Below are positions 28,649 to 38,137 of a DNA stretch of 64,000 nt, one piece after another. This DNA is from VXNE01 sp965261535 (GTDB lineage Bacteria; Pseudomonadota; Gammaproteobacteria; Pseudomonadales; Azotimanducaceae). Position numbers and translations under genes: made by a program. Numbering within the stretch: the stretch's first letter is position 1; each line of letters begins with the position of its first letter. The notes under the pieces were generated by a model that was not told the DNA's origin, ran no database searches, and saw only the letters and a list, made by a program, of their open reading frames with translations. The stretch is from positions 2,976,001 through 3,040,000 of the forward strand of contig OZ253469.1 of assembly GCA_965261535.1 (NCBI GenBank). Reading direction: 5' to 3'.

Positions 28649-29770
28649 TCACGTTCCCCTGGTTTCGAAATCGATTCTCGGATCCACAAGGGTGTAGACG
28701 AGATCGGCGATGAGCTGCGTCACGAGGCCCAGTAGGGTGAACACGAAAAGCGTGCCGAACACGATCGGATAGTCTCGCGACATGATGGCCTCGAATCCCA
28801 GCAGCCCGATGCCCCGCAGCGAGAATATGACTTCGATCAGGATGCCGCCGGTGAAGAGTATGCCGAGCAGCGCCGCCGGAAAGCCCGCGATGACGATGAG
28901 CATGGCATTGCGGAATACGTGGGCGTACAACACGCGTGTCGGCGTCAGTCCTTTCGACCGGGCGGTCAGAACATACTGCTTGTTGATCTCGTCCAGGAAC
29001 GAGTTTTTCGTCAGCATGGTCAACGTCGCGAAACTTCCCGCGACCAGGGCGGCGACGGGCATGGCGAGGTGATCGAGCCGGTCCTTGACCTGTTCCCACA
29101 ACGTGAGCTCGGAGTAGTTGTCCGATATCAGTCCGCGCAGCGGAAACCAGTCGAAGTACTCGCCGCCACAGAACAGGATGATGAGCAGCATCGCCAGAAT
29201 GAACGCGGGGATCGCGTAGCCGATCAGGATCACAAAGCTGGTCCAGATATCGAACTGCGTGCCGTCGTGGACCGCCTTCCGGATCCCCAAGGGAAGCGAA
29301 ATCGTGTAGACGATGAGCAGCGTTGCGACACCGAGCGACAGCGAGACGGGCAAACGCTCTAACACCAGATCGACTACCGGGACGTCCTGGTAGAAACTGT
29401 CGCCGAAATCGAACGAGAAATAGTTCTTCAACATCTGGAAGAACCGGACATGCGCCGGCTTGTCGAAGCCAAACTGCTTTTCCAGTTCCGCGATGAGTTC
29501 CGGGTCGATCCCCCGCGCGAATTCGTAGCTGCTCTGGCCGCCCGCTTCCATGCCGCTGGGAGCGCCGCCTCCGCCGCCGATCATCGCGGTTGCCGCGACG
29601 TCCTCGCCTTGAATTCGCGCGATGGCCTGGTCGACGGGGCCTCCCGGCGCCGCCTGGATGATGATGAAGTTCACCAGCATGATGCCGATCAAAGTCGGCA
29701 ACATCAGCACGAGCCTGCGAGAGAGGTAGGACGAGCCGATCCTGATCGCGATTTCCCGGATTTTCTGCAT
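28649..29770 (-). CDS. yejB: Peptide ABC transporter permease YejB
   Basis: 373 residues. The N-terminal helix (LMLPTLIGIMLVNFIIIQAAPGGP) and the MIGGGGGA...FGFDKPAHVRFFQMLKNYFSFDFG region are characteristic of YejB. Five further helices and an EAA loop (ARSKGLTPTRVLYAHVFRNAML) contact the ATPase. It pairs with YejE immediately downstream (about 18 bp between stop and ATG). Known homologues take up oligopeptides including microcin C. Confidence 0.93.
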   Translation of the reverse strand: MQKIREIAIRIGSSYLSRRLVLMLPTLIGIMLVNFIIIQAAPGGPVDQAIARIQGEDVAATAMIGGGGGAPSGMEAGGQSSYEFARGIDPELIAELEKQFGFDKPAHVRFFQMLKNYFSFDFGDSFYQDVPVVDLVLERLPVSLSLGVATLLIVYTISLPLGIRKAVHDGTQFDIWTSFVILIGYAIPAFILAMLLIILFCGGEYFDWFPLRGLISDNYSELTLWEQVKDRLDHLAMPVAALVAGSFATLTMLTKNSFLDEINKQYVLTARSKGLTPTRVLYAHVFRNAMLIVIAGFPAALLGILFTGGILIEVIFSLRGIGLLGFEAIMSRDYPIVFGTLFVFTLLGLVTQLIADLVYTLVDPRIDFETRGT

Positions 29771-29806
29771 GGTCTGAAACCGATCCTCTCGGGGCTGGTA
29801 GCTCTG

Positions 29807-31660
29807 CTAGTTACTCTTCAATCCGGCGAGCCCGGCATCCACCCGGGCGCTCTTCTCCTTGTCCAGCCACCACAGGTGCGGGAATCCCGTCCAGTTCATG
29901 TGCTCGGCACCGAGCGGCGGGTGGCCGAACCGGTCCCAGTATACGAGGTGTCGTCCGACTGGATGCCCTTCGGGTATGACGTAGAAGTTCCAGAGTAACA
30001 CCCGGTCCAGCGCCCGTCCCGCAACATTCATGTCCACTTCCGTCGTGGCGTCCGCGATCTTTTCCACCAGGAAGTCCACTGCGGGATTCTTGATGCCGGC
30101 GTAGTTGGTCATGTTTGGTTGCTCGGCCGGCCGCGAAGTGAACTGGCTGCGCAGCCGCACCGGAATGGGAATTGTGTAGGTGTAGAACTTGCGCATGGTC
30201 GCGTCGTAGTCGTAGTTTCGGAGTCGATTGACCAACAGGTTGCTCTCGACCTTGCGCAGGATCGCGTCTACGCCCAAGCGCTTGAGGTTTTCCACGAAGG
30301 GTATCAGCATGCGTTCGTATTCGGCGGAAGAGATGATGAACTCGAAGCTGAAGGGTTCTCCGGTCCTGGCGTTGACGCGTTTGGAATCTTGGACCACCCA
30401 GCCGGCCTCGACGAGCAGCATCTCGGCCTCGAGCAGCGTATCCCGGTTGCGTCCGAAAAGGCCGTTCTTGGGCAGCGGCACCGGTTGCGTAAAGACGCGC
30501 TCGGGCACCTGTTCGCGAAATGGTTCCAGGAGCTTGAGTTCCGCGATCGTCGGCAGCCCCTTCGCCTGCATCCCGGAGCGCATGAAGTGGCTGTTGTTGC
30601 GCTCCATGCCGCTGTGCCAGTAGACGCGATTCGCCCACTCGAAGTTGTAGGCAAGCGCCAGCGCCTCGCGCACGCGAATGTCCTTGAACGGATCGCGGCG
30701 ATTATTGAGAACGATGCAGTGGTGCATGCCGTAGGCCGTCCCCATGACGTAGGTTTCCTTCTTGAACAGCCCCTGGTGATAGCCGGCGAAATCGTAGGCC
30801 GTGGCGAAGGTGCTTTCGTTCTGATCGCGGTAGTAGTCGAAGACGCCAGCCCTGAATGCCTGCAGCATGACGTTCAGATCGAAAAAGTAGCCAATCACTA
30901 TGCGATCGAAATTGTAGTGACCGATGTTCACGTGGAGGTCCCTGCCCCAATAGTCCTCGACCCGTTCGAATACCAGCTTGTGTCCGGGGTCCACCTCGGC
31001 CAGGCGATACGGGCCGTTTCCGAGGGGCGGTTCGAGGGTCGTGGCGGCGAACTTCCTGCTTTCCCAATAGTGCCGGGGCAGCGACGTGAACCCGGCCGTG
31101 AGGATCACCAGTTGCGGGTTCTTTTCGGCGGTCTCGCTGAAACGAAACCTGAAGGACCGGGGCCCGGTTTGTTCCAGTTCGACAACATCGCGGTAAATCT
31201 CTCTCCAACTGAAGGACGCTTCGGTCCTTATCGTTTCGAATGTCCACAGTACATCGTCCACGGTAACCGGTTCGCCGTCGTGCCAGTAGGCGTTTTGGCG
31301 TAGCGTGTAGGCCACCCAACTGTAGTCGTCGGCCACCTCCACGCTTTCGGCGAGCTTGCCGTAGTAGGAAGCCAGTTCGTCTTCGGACTTCCGCATGAGG
31401 GGTTCGTAGAGATGCGTGCCGATTCTCGGGTCCAGCGTGACCCCCACCAATCCCTTGTCGACATAGGCGTGCACGTTGTTGAACGTGCCGACGATGGACA
31501 TTCGGACCGTTCCGCCTTTCGGCGTATCCGGATACGCATAGTCGAAGTGCGGCATGTCCTTCGGGTACTTCAGGTCGCCGAAGTACGCAAAGCCGCGGCT
31601 CGGCGCCCCCGCCGCCCCGGGGACGGGAAGTAGCATCAGGAAGCAGGCAAAGAAACGCAT
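29807..31660 (-). CDS. yejA: Peptide-binding protein, YejA/SBP family 5 (copy 2)
   Basis: 617 residues from MRFFACFLMLLPVPGAAGA, a signal peptide. The mature part begins SRGFAYFGDLKYPKDMPHFDY, the YejA-type start, with the family-5 signature near NAYWHDGEPVTVDDVLWTFE and DIRVREALALAYNFEW. It is about 70% identical by eye to the next gene. It lies 36 bp before yejB and probably delivers oligopeptides to YejBE. Confidence 0.93.
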   Translation of the reverse strand: MRFFACFLMLLPVPGAAGAPSRGFAYFGDLKYPKDMPHFDYAYPDTPKGGTVRMSIVGTFNNVHAYVDKGLVGVTLDPRIGTHLYEPLMRKSEDELASYYGKLAESVEVADDYSWVAYTLRQNAYWHDGEPVTVDDVLWTFETIRTEASFSWREIYRDVVELEQTGPRSFRFRFSETAEKNPQLVILTAGFTSLPRHYWESRKFAATTLEPPLGNGPYRLAEVDPGHKLVFERVEDYWGRDLHVNIGHYNFDRIVIGYFFDLNVMLQAFRAGVFDYYRDQNESTFATAYDFAGYHQGLFKKETYVMGTAYGMHHCIVLNNRRDPFKDIRVREALALAYNFEWANRVYWHSGMERNNSHFMRSGMQAKGLPTIAELKLLEPFREQVPERVFTQPVPLPKNGLFGRNRDTLLEAEMLLVEAGWVVQDSKRVNARTGEPFSFEFIISSAEYERMLIPFVENLKRLGVDAILRKVESNLLVNRLRNYDYDATMRKFYTYTIPIPVRLRSQFTSRPAEQPNMTNYAGIKNPAVDFLVEKIADATTEVDMNVAGRALDRVLLWNFYVIPEGHPVGRHLVYWDRFGHPPLGAEHMNWTGFPHLWWLDKEKSARVDAGLAGLKSN

Positions 31661-31683
31661 TGGCAACGCCACCACCTGATCGC

Positions 31684-33576
31684 CTACTCGTCTCTCAATC
31701 CGGCCAGACCGGCCTCTACCCGGGCGTTCTTCTCCTCGTCGAGCCACCATAGCTGCAAACCGGTCCAGTTCATGTGTTCTCGACCCATGGGAGGGTGGCC
31801 GAACCGGTCCCAATACACGGGGTGGCGTCCGAGCGGACATCCTTCGGGAATGACGTAGAAGTTCCAAAGCAACACGCGGTCCAGCGCCCGTCCGGCGGTG
31901 TTCATCTCCGCTTCGGTTCTGGCATTCAGGACCTTCTCCACCAGGAAGTCCACCACGGGATTCTTGATCCCGGGTAGGTTGGTTTGGGCGGGCTGATCGG
32001 CGGACTGCGATTTGTACGTACTGCGCATGCGCGCCGGAATCGGGACCATGAAGGTATAGAGCTTGCGTATGGTCGCGTCGAAGTCGTAGTTTCGCAGCCG
32101 ATTGGTCATCAGGTTGCTTTCCAACTTGCGCAGCACCGCGTCTATCCCCAGGCGCTTGAGGTTCTCGACAAAGGGCACCAGCATGCGCTCGTGGAGGTCG
32201 AAGCGGACGATGAACTCCACCGTGAACGGCTCTCCGGTCTGGGCGTTGACGCGCTTGAAGTCCTTGATCACCCAACCCGCTTCGACCAGCAGCGCGTCGG
32301 CCTGGAGCAGCGTATCGCGGTTGCGTCCGAAAACGTCGTTCTGCGGCAGCGGCACGGGTTGCGTGAAGACGCGCTCCGGCACCTGGTCGCGCAACGGTTC
32401 CAGGAGCTTGAGTTCCTCTGCCGACGGCAGCCCCTTGGCCTGCATTCCCGAACGCATGAAGTAGCTGTTGTTGCGTTCCAGGCCGCGGTGCCAGTAAACG
32501 CGGTTCGCCCAATCGAAGTTGTAGGCCAGGGTCAGCGCCTCCCTGACCCGTATGTCCTTGAACAGGTCGCGGCGGTTGTTGAGAACGACGCTCTCGTGCA
32601 TGCCGTAGGAATAGCCCATTCTGTAGGTTTCCTTCTTGAAGAGCCCCTGGCGATAGGCTTCGAAATCGTAGGCCGTGTGGAAGTGGCCTTCGTCCTCCTC
32701 GAAGAAGAGGTCCACGAAGCCCGCCCGAAGCGCCTGGAGCATGACGTTCCTGTCAAAGTAGTACGTGTACACTATGCGGTCGAAGTTGTGGTGGCCGACG
32801 TTGACGTTCAGGTCCCTGCCCCAATAGTCCTCCACGCGTTCGAAGACCACCTTGTGTCCGACCTCCACCTCGGCCAACCGATAAGCCCCGTTGCCGAGTG
32901 GCGGCTCGAGGGTTGTGGCGGTGAAGTCTCTCTGCTCCCAGTAATGTCTGGGCAGCGTCGTGAAACGGGCGGTGAGAACGACCAGATGCGGGCCCGTCTT
33001 CGCCTCCTCGATGAAATGGAACCTGAACGACCGCGGCCCGGTCTGCTCTACCCGGTCGAAGTCGCTGTAATAGATTCTCCAACTGATGGACGCCTTGGTC
33101 TTCAGCATTTTGAAGGTCCACAGAACGTCGTCGACGGTCACCGGTTCGCCGTCGTGCCAATAGGCGTTGTCGCGCAGCGTGTAGGCGACCCAACTGTAGT
33201 CGTCGGCCACCTCCACGCTTTCGGCGAGCAGGCCGTAGTAGGAAGCCAGTTCGTCTTCGGACCACCGCATGAGGTGGTCGTAAACCCTTGAACTCAGCCT
33301 GGTGTCCATGAAGGGCGTGAGATTTCCTTTGTCGACATAGGCATGCACGTTGTTGAAGTTGCCGACGATGGACAGGTTGATCTGTCCCCCTTTTGCGGCG
33401 TCCGGGTTCGCATAGTCGAAATGCGGCATGTCCTTCGGGTACTTCAGGTTTCCGAAGTACGCGAAGCCGTGGCTGGGCTCTCCCGCCGCAACGAGCGCGG
33501 GGAGAAGCACTAGCGTCACAGAAACGATCGCCCTGGCGGGCAGTGCTAGCAGACGGGTAACAAGACGCGCGGCCAT
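31684..33576 (-). CDS. yejA: Peptide-binding protein, YejA/SBP family 5 (copy 1)
   Basis: 630 residues with a signal peptide (MAARLVTRLLALPARAIVSV, cleavage near VAAGEP). The mature sequence is closely parallel to the downstream copy, with the same length and blocks (KYPKDMPHFDY, NAYWHDGEPVTVDDVLWTF, ERVFTQPVPLPQND). It is a tandem duplication, 23 bp from copy 2, that may have diversified peptide preference. A third, fragmentary copy is at 35833-35973. Confidence 0.93.
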   Translation of the reverse strand: MAARLVTRLLALPARAIVSVTLVLLPALVAAGEPSHGFAYFGNLKYPKDMPHFDYANPDAAKGGQINLSIVGNFNNVHAYVDKGNLTPFMDTRLSSRVYDHLMRWSEDELASYYGLLAESVEVADDYSWVAYTLRDNAYWHDGEPVTVDDVLWTFKMLKTKASISWRIYYSDFDRVEQTGPRSFRFHFIEEAKTGPHLVVLTARFTTLPRHYWEQRDFTATTLEPPLGNGAYRLAEVEVGHKVVFERVEDYWGRDLNVNVGHHNFDRIVYTYYFDRNVMLQALRAGFVDLFFEEDEGHFHTAYDFEAYRQGLFKKETYRMGYSYGMHESVVLNNRRDLFKDIRVREALTLAYNFDWANRVYWHRGLERNNSYFMRSGMQAKGLPSAEELKLLEPLRDQVPERVFTQPVPLPQNDVFGRNRDTLLQADALLVEAGWVIKDFKRVNAQTGEPFTVEFIVRFDLHERMLVPFVENLKRLGIDAVLRKLESNLMTNRLRNYDFDATIRKLYTFMVPIPARMRSTYKSQSADQPAQTNLPGIKNPVVDFLVEKVLNARTEAEMNTAGRALDRVLLWNFYVIPEGCPLGRHPVYWDRFGHPPMGREHMNWTGLQLWWLDEEKNARVEAGLAGLRDE

Positions 33577-33735
33577 CTACCGGTCACTTAGCGGAACTTC
33601 GATAGGTGTTGGGCTCGCCCTCGGTCACGACGTTCATGGCCCCTGTCACCGCCTTGGGACGGCCAATACTATCCCAAGGCGCGATAGGGGACGCATCCCT
33701 TTCTACAGCCGGCCTGGGCGGTCGAAGCGACGGCC

Positions 33736-33945
33736 TTGAGGTCTGCGCGCGGACCGTGGATTTTCGTGTCATTTGCCCCTTCGGCGGGCAAGAAGTACGC
33801 CGGCCTTGCCATCGAACGGGATCTGTTGCGGCGCGGCGTGGACGCCGACTACCGGGCGTCGGGTCAGACGGGAATTCTGATTTCGGGCTCCGGTATCGCC
33901 ATCGGTGCGGTGGTCGCCGATTTCGCGGCGGGGGCGAAGGAACGC
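33736..33945 (+). pseudogene. Fragment of DgcN/DUF1611 gene with upstream region
   Basis: 33787-33936 matches 36530-36679 inside dgcN with about 8 mismatches in 150 bp, and codes for GKKYAGLAIERDLLRRGVDA and the QTGILISGSGIAI motif. The sequence just left (CATTTGCCCCT at about 33769) matches the region upstream of dgcN (about 36034). The fragment is therefore a dgcN copy with roughly 480 bp deleted inside. It is evidence of a past duplication. Confidence 0.8.
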
Positions 33946-33953
33946 TTCGCCCG

Positions 33954-35648
33954 TTACGAGTCCACACGCCGCCAATAGTCGCGCACCGTTCCCTTCATCT
34001 CTTTGGCGAGCAGCAAGATGCCAAACAGATTGGGCAGCGTCATCAACGCTATCGTCACTGCGGAGACCAGCCAAACCAGGGACGTGTCCACGACCGTCGC
34101 CAGGAAGAACGCCGCCACGTAGAACAGCCGGTACGGCAGCACGGCCACGGTTGATCCGCCGCACAGATACGTTATGGCGCGGTCGCCGTAGTAGGACCAC
34201 GCAATCGCCGTGCTGAAGGCGAACAGCACCAAGCCGAGCGTGACGGCGTACTGACCATAGTCGCCCAGGAAGCTCTGCTTGAACGCCTCGACGGTCAGCG
34301 GCACCGAGTGCAGCAAGGACTTGCCGTGCATGCTGATGTCTCCGACGAGAGCCCCGTCCACAACGGTAATCGGCCCGTTGTACGGCTCGCCGACGGCCAG
34401 GAATCTCACGTCCTCCGCCACCGAGCGGTTGTGCAGGATAGTGAGTTCCACGTCGGCGAGGCGACCATCCACCACCTCGAAGGTCCCGCTTGCGACCGCC
34501 ACAGACTGCGCGTTGCCGTGCAGGTGCTCGAACAGCGCTCGAACATCGGCGGGGCTTTCGTCCGTGTAGACGCCGGCGATGAATTCGGTGTCGAACGCTT
34601 GGAACTCGTTGTCGAATTTCTCCTTCCAGACACCGGACGACAGAATCACGAGTCCCGTCAGCGTGCAGATGATCAGCGTGTCGATGAACGGCTCGAGCAG
34701 CGAGACCATGCCCTCCGACACCGGCTCGTCGCCGCGCGCGGCGGCGTGGACGATGGGGGCAGAGCCCTGGCCCGCCTCGTTTGAGAACAAGCCTCGGTTC
34801 ACGCCACGGTTTAAGGCATAGGCAAAGCTCGCCCCGAGGAACCCGCCGCCTGCGGCGGATCCGGTGAACGCATCGCGGAACACCGCCACGAATGAGGGAA
34901 TCACTTGATCTACGTTGGAGGCGATCACCGCAATCGCGGCAATCGCATAGAGGGCGCCCATCACCGGCACGATGGTGGACGCGACCTTGGCGATCGACTT
35001 GAGGCCGCCGACTATCACCAGAAACATCGCCGCCGCCAGCACGGCCCCGCTCACCCACTGCGGAATGCCGAACGAAGCGTGCAGGCCGGAGGCCATGTTG
35101 TTGCTCTGCGGCATGTTGCCAGAGCCGAGCGTGCTCAGGACGGTAGCCACGGCGAAGAACACCGCGAGCCACTTGCCGAAGTGGATGACCCGTTCGTTGC
35201 CGAGGCGCAGATCCAGCTTGAGGCCGCGCTCCATGAAGTACATGGGCCCGCCGGCGATCCTGCCTTGGTCGTCCTTGACCCGATACTTGTGCGAGACCGT
35301 CACTTCCACGAACTTCGTCGTCATCCCCACGAAAGCGGTCGCCCACATCCAGAACAGAGCGGCCGGCCCGCCTAGAAAAATCGCCAGGGCGACGCCACCG
35401 ATATTGCCGGTTCCGACGGTCCCGGACAGCGCGGTAGACAGCGCCTCGAAGTGCGACGTGTCGCCTTCCGCATCGGACCGCGTATGGCGCCCGAAGAGAA
35501 CTCCCCAAGCGCGCTTGAAGTAGCGGATCTGTGGAAACCCAAGGTAGATCGTGAAGAACACGCCCACCAGTAGCAGCACCCACGGGAAGTACACCGCCGA
35601 GCCCAACAGCCCGTCCAGGACATGCAGAAAACCCTCGAACGCATCCAT
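33954..35648 (-). CDS. AGCS-family sodium:alanine (amino acid) symporter
   Basis: 564 residues. The family hallmarks ALSGTVGTGNIGGVALAIFLGGP, AGGPMYFMERGL and GLFSNEAGQGSAPIVHAAA are all present, within about ten membrane helices. There is an insertion of about 120 residues (360-470, with repeated short beta strands such as LADVELTILHNRSVA) between late helices that is not in typical members. It imports alanine or glycine with sodium; some members take D-alanine. Next to dgcNA it may supply D-amino acids. Its stop overlaps the end of the dgcN fragment. Confidence 0.9.
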   Translation of the reverse strand: MDAFEGFLHVLDGLLGSAVYFPWVLLLVGVFFTIYLGFPQIRYFKRAWGVLFGRHTRSDAEGDTSHFEALSTALSGTVGTGNIGGVALAIFLGGPAALFWMWATAFVGMTTKFVEVTVSHKYRVKDDQGRIAGGPMYFMERGLKLDLRLGNERVIHFGKWLAVFFAVATVLSTLGSGNMPQSNNMASGLHASFGIPQWVSGAVLAAAMFLVIVGGLKSIAKVASTIVPVMGALYAIAAIAVIASNVDQVIPSFVAVFRDAFTGSAAGGGFLGASFAYALNRGVNRGLFSNEAGQGSAPIVHAAARGDEPVSEGMVSLLEPFIDTLIICTLTGLVILSSGVWKEKFDNEFQAFDTEFIAGVYTDESPADVRALFEHLHGNAQSVAVASGTFEVVDGRLADVELTILHNRSVAEDVRFLAVGEPYNGPITVVDGALVGDISMHGKSLLHSVPLTVEAFKQSFLGDYGQYAVTLGLVLFAFSTAIAWSYYGDRAITYLCGGSTVAVLPYRLFYVAAFFLATVVDTSLVWLVSAVTIALMTLPNLFGILLLAKEMKGTVRDYWRRVDS

Positions 35649-35832
35649 CTTCCCCCCGGTTGGATCTGCGTCGGCCGGTCTCGGCCAAGAGCACTCAGTC
35701 GCCGAACAGCGCCTCGCGCATCACGGGGTGCGGTTCGTGCTGATCCATAACCCCCCCGCGGCAAGGCGATCAGCATTGACGCCGTAAGCATACGCGGGGA
35801 CATCCTCGCCGGGGCGTGTCTCCGCGTCCATT

Positions 35833-35973
35833 TCTTCGGCAGCGGCACGGGAGGCGTGAAGACGCGTTCCGGCACCTCGCCGCGAAACGGTACCAGGAGC
35901 GCGAATTCCGCCCCCAGACGGCATCCCCCTGGCCTGCATTCCCGAGCGCATGAAGTGGCTGTTGTTGCGTGCC
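35833..35973 (-). pseudogene. Fragment of YejA-type peptide-binding gene
   Basis: The minus strand encodes NNSHFMRSGMQARGMPS and, after a one-base frame change, EVPERVFTPPVPLPKKW. Both match the middle of the two YejA copies (ERNNSHFMRSGMQAKGLP... and QVPERVFTQPVPLPKN). About 140 bp survive. It lies left of dgcN, mirroring the intact YejA gene left of the dgcN fragment. Confidence 0.8.
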
Positions 35974-36076
35974 CAGGGGGAACGGCAGGGCCTTGGCTGG
36001 AAACCGCGCGCTGGCCGTGGAATCTCTTGCCATTTGCCCCTATGGTGGGGAGGCAACGAGAAACGATCACCGCCAC

Positions 36077-37072
36077 ATGCACATTGAAACGCTCTACCTG
36101 CTTTTCATCGGTGACGCCAAGGACGCGCTGGCCGCCAAGACGGGACAGGGCATCGTCGACTGGCGACCGGGCGCTGTCGCGGGGCAGATGCGGCTTCCCG
36201 GCTGCGGCGCGGATCTCGGCGTCGCCGAGCTGTCGATCTCCGAAGCCGCGCGTGCTGGCGCCAGAACCCTGGTTATCGGCGCCGTCAACCCGGGCGGTGT
36301 GCTGCCGAATGCATGGCGCATCCACGTCGTCGAAGCCCTGGAAGCGGGATTGGATGTCGCCAGCGGCATGCATGCGCGTCTTGCCGACATATCCGAGATC
36401 GCCGAGGCGGCGCGACGTCTCGGCCGGCGTTTGTTCGACGTGCGCCACACGGTCGAATCGTTCCACACCGCGAGCGGTCGCAAACGCACCGGCAAACGGC
36501 TGCTGACGGTAGGCACCGACTGTTCCGTGGGCAAGAAGTACGCCGCCCTTGCCATCGAACGGGAACTATTGCGGCGCGGCGTGGACGCCGACTACCGGGC
36601 GACGGGTCAGACGGGCATTCTGATTTCGGGCTCCGGTATCGCCATCGATGCGGTGGTCGCCGACTTCGCCGCGGGGGCGGCGGAGGCATTGTCGCCGGAC
36701 AACGACGCTGACCACTGGGACGTGGTGGAGGGCCAGGGTTCGCTGTTCCATCCATCCTTCGCCAGCGTCAGCCTGGCGCTGCTGCACGGGACCCAGCCCG
36801 ACGCTTTCGTCGTCTGCCACGAGCCGACGCGCAGCACCATGCGCAATGTCGAAACGCCCATCGCGCGCATTGAAGATGTGATCGCCGAGACGACGGCTCT
36901 CGGACGCCTGACTAATCCCGACATCCGTTGCGTCGGAATCGCCATGGATACCTCGGCCCTCGCGGCGGTGGATGCGGCGCACGTCATTGAGAAAACCGCG
37001 CGTCGATTCGAACTGCCGGCATGCGATCCAGTGCGGCAAGGCGTCGGCGTCATCGTCGATGCGTTGCTGTGA
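36077..37072 (+). CDS. dgcN: D-glutamate N-acetyltransferase DgcN (DUF1611)
   Basis: 331 residues from ATG 36077. The N-terminal domain (about 1-140: YLLFIGDAKDALAAKTGQGI, NPGGVLP) and P-loop-like C-terminal domain (GTDCSVGKKYAALAI, ATGQTGILISGSG, DVVEGQGSLFHPSFASV, VVCHEPTR) are those of DUF1611. Members next to an enolase-superfamily DgcA acetylate D-glutamate in the D-Glu catabolic route of marine bacteria. The neighbour at 37166 is exactly that partner, which supports the specific call. Confidence 0.85.
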   Translation: MHIETLYLLFIGDAKDALAAKTGQGIVDWRPGAVAGQMRLPGCGADLGVAELSISEAARAGARTLVIGAVNPGGVLPNAWRIHVVEALEAGLDVASGMHARLADISEIAEAARRLGRRLFDVRHTVESFHTASGRKRTGKRLLTVGTDCSVGKKYAALAIERELLRRGVDADYRATGQTGILISGSGIAIDAVVADFAAGAAEALSPDNDADHWDVVEGQGSLFHPSFASVSLALLHGTQPDAFVVCHEPTRSTMRNVETPIARIEDVIAETTALGRLTNPDIRCVGIAMDTSALAAVDAAHVIEKTARRFELPACDPVRQGVGVIVDALL

Positions 37073-37165
37073 TTCGTTTGCCGAAGGAACTCCGACGCGC
37101 GCGACGTTTCCAATATGGGTGGAAGGAATGTGGGTGGAAGGACTGGTAAGCAGACGTGCCGTTGC

Positions 37166-38137
37166 ATGAGAGTTACTGCCCAACTGCAAAACTGGCCCAT
37201 CGCGCGCCCCTTCACCATATCCCGAGGGACGAAGCGCAGAGCCGAGGTGGTAGTGGCGACGGTGACCGACGGCGCGTTCCGAGGCCGGGGTGAATGCGCC
37301 CCCTATTCCCGCTACGGCGAAACGACACAGGACATTGTTCGGATGATCGAGGAATTCCCCGGCCCGTTCGACCGCGCTGCTCTTGCGAATGTCCTTCCCG
37401 CCGGCGCGGCGCGCAACGCCCTTGATTGCGCGTTGTGGGACCTGGCTGCGAAACGCAGCGGTCGAGCCGCGTGGAAGTTGGCAGGCGTTCCGCGCCCGGT
37501 CGATGTCGTCACGGCGCTCACCTTGAGCCTCGACTCGCCCGAAAGGATGGGTGAACGCGCGCGCGCCGCACGCGACCGCGTGCTCCTGAAGCTGAAGCTG
37601 GGGACGGATTCTGTTGCCTCGGATATCGAACGGCTGCACGCGGTGCACACGAATGCACCTGATGCGCGGCTCATCGTCGACGTCAACGAAGGCTGGTCGC
37701 TCGCGGCGCTGGAGGCGTTCGTCCCAGCGGCGTTGGAAACCGGTGTCGAGATGATCGAGCAGCCGCTGCCGGAAGGCGGCGACGCAGATCTCGCGGGGTT
37801 TCGTTCGCCGATCCCTCTGTGCGCCGACGAGAGCATCCGTGACGGCTCCAATCTGGCTGCCGTCGCCCAGCGCTACCAGGCGGTGAACATCAAGCTGGAC
37901 AAGACCGGCGGCTTGACGCGGGCGCTGGCCCTGGCCCGGGAAGCGCGCGCAGAAGACATGGCGGTCGTGGTCGGTTGCATGGTTGCCACGTCGCTTTCCA
38001 TGGCGCCGGCGCTGCTGCTTGCCGGATTCGCGCGCTTCGTCGATCTCGACGGTCCGCAACTCCTGGCCAAAGACCGCAATCCGGGCCTCGAATACAATGG
38101 CAGTCGTCTATCGTTTTCCGAGCACGTTTGGGGATGA
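37166..38137 (+). CDS. dgcA: N-acetyl-D-glutamate racemase DgcA (enolase superfamily)
   Basis: 323 residues from ATG 37166. The barrel carries the catalytic Lys pair in LLKLKLG, metal ligands in VDVNEGWS, MIEQPLP and CADES, and the second Lys in NIKLDKTGG. This is the dipeptide-epimerase/MLE subgroup set. With DgcN upstream, the predicted reaction is N-acetyl-D-Glu to N-acetyl-L-Glu. Its stop overlaps the ATG of the aminotransferase (ATGA). The segment before the start holds a short direct repeat GGGTGGAAGGA. Confidence 0.85.
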   Translation: MRVTAQLQNWPIARPFTISRGTKRRAEVVVATVTDGAFRGRGECAPYSRYGETTQDIVRMIEEFPGPFDRAALANVLPAGAARNALDCALWDLAAKRSGRAAWKLAGVPRPVDVVTALTLSLDSPERMGERARAARDRVLLKLKLGTDSVASDIERLHAVHTNAPDARLIVDVNEGWSLAALEAFVPAALETGVEMIEQPLPEGGDADLAGFRSPIPLCADESIRDGSNLAAVAQRYQAVNIKLDKTGGLTRALALAREARAEDMAVVVGCMVATSLSMAPALLLAGFARFVDLDGPQLLAKDRNPGLEYNGSRLSFSEHVWG

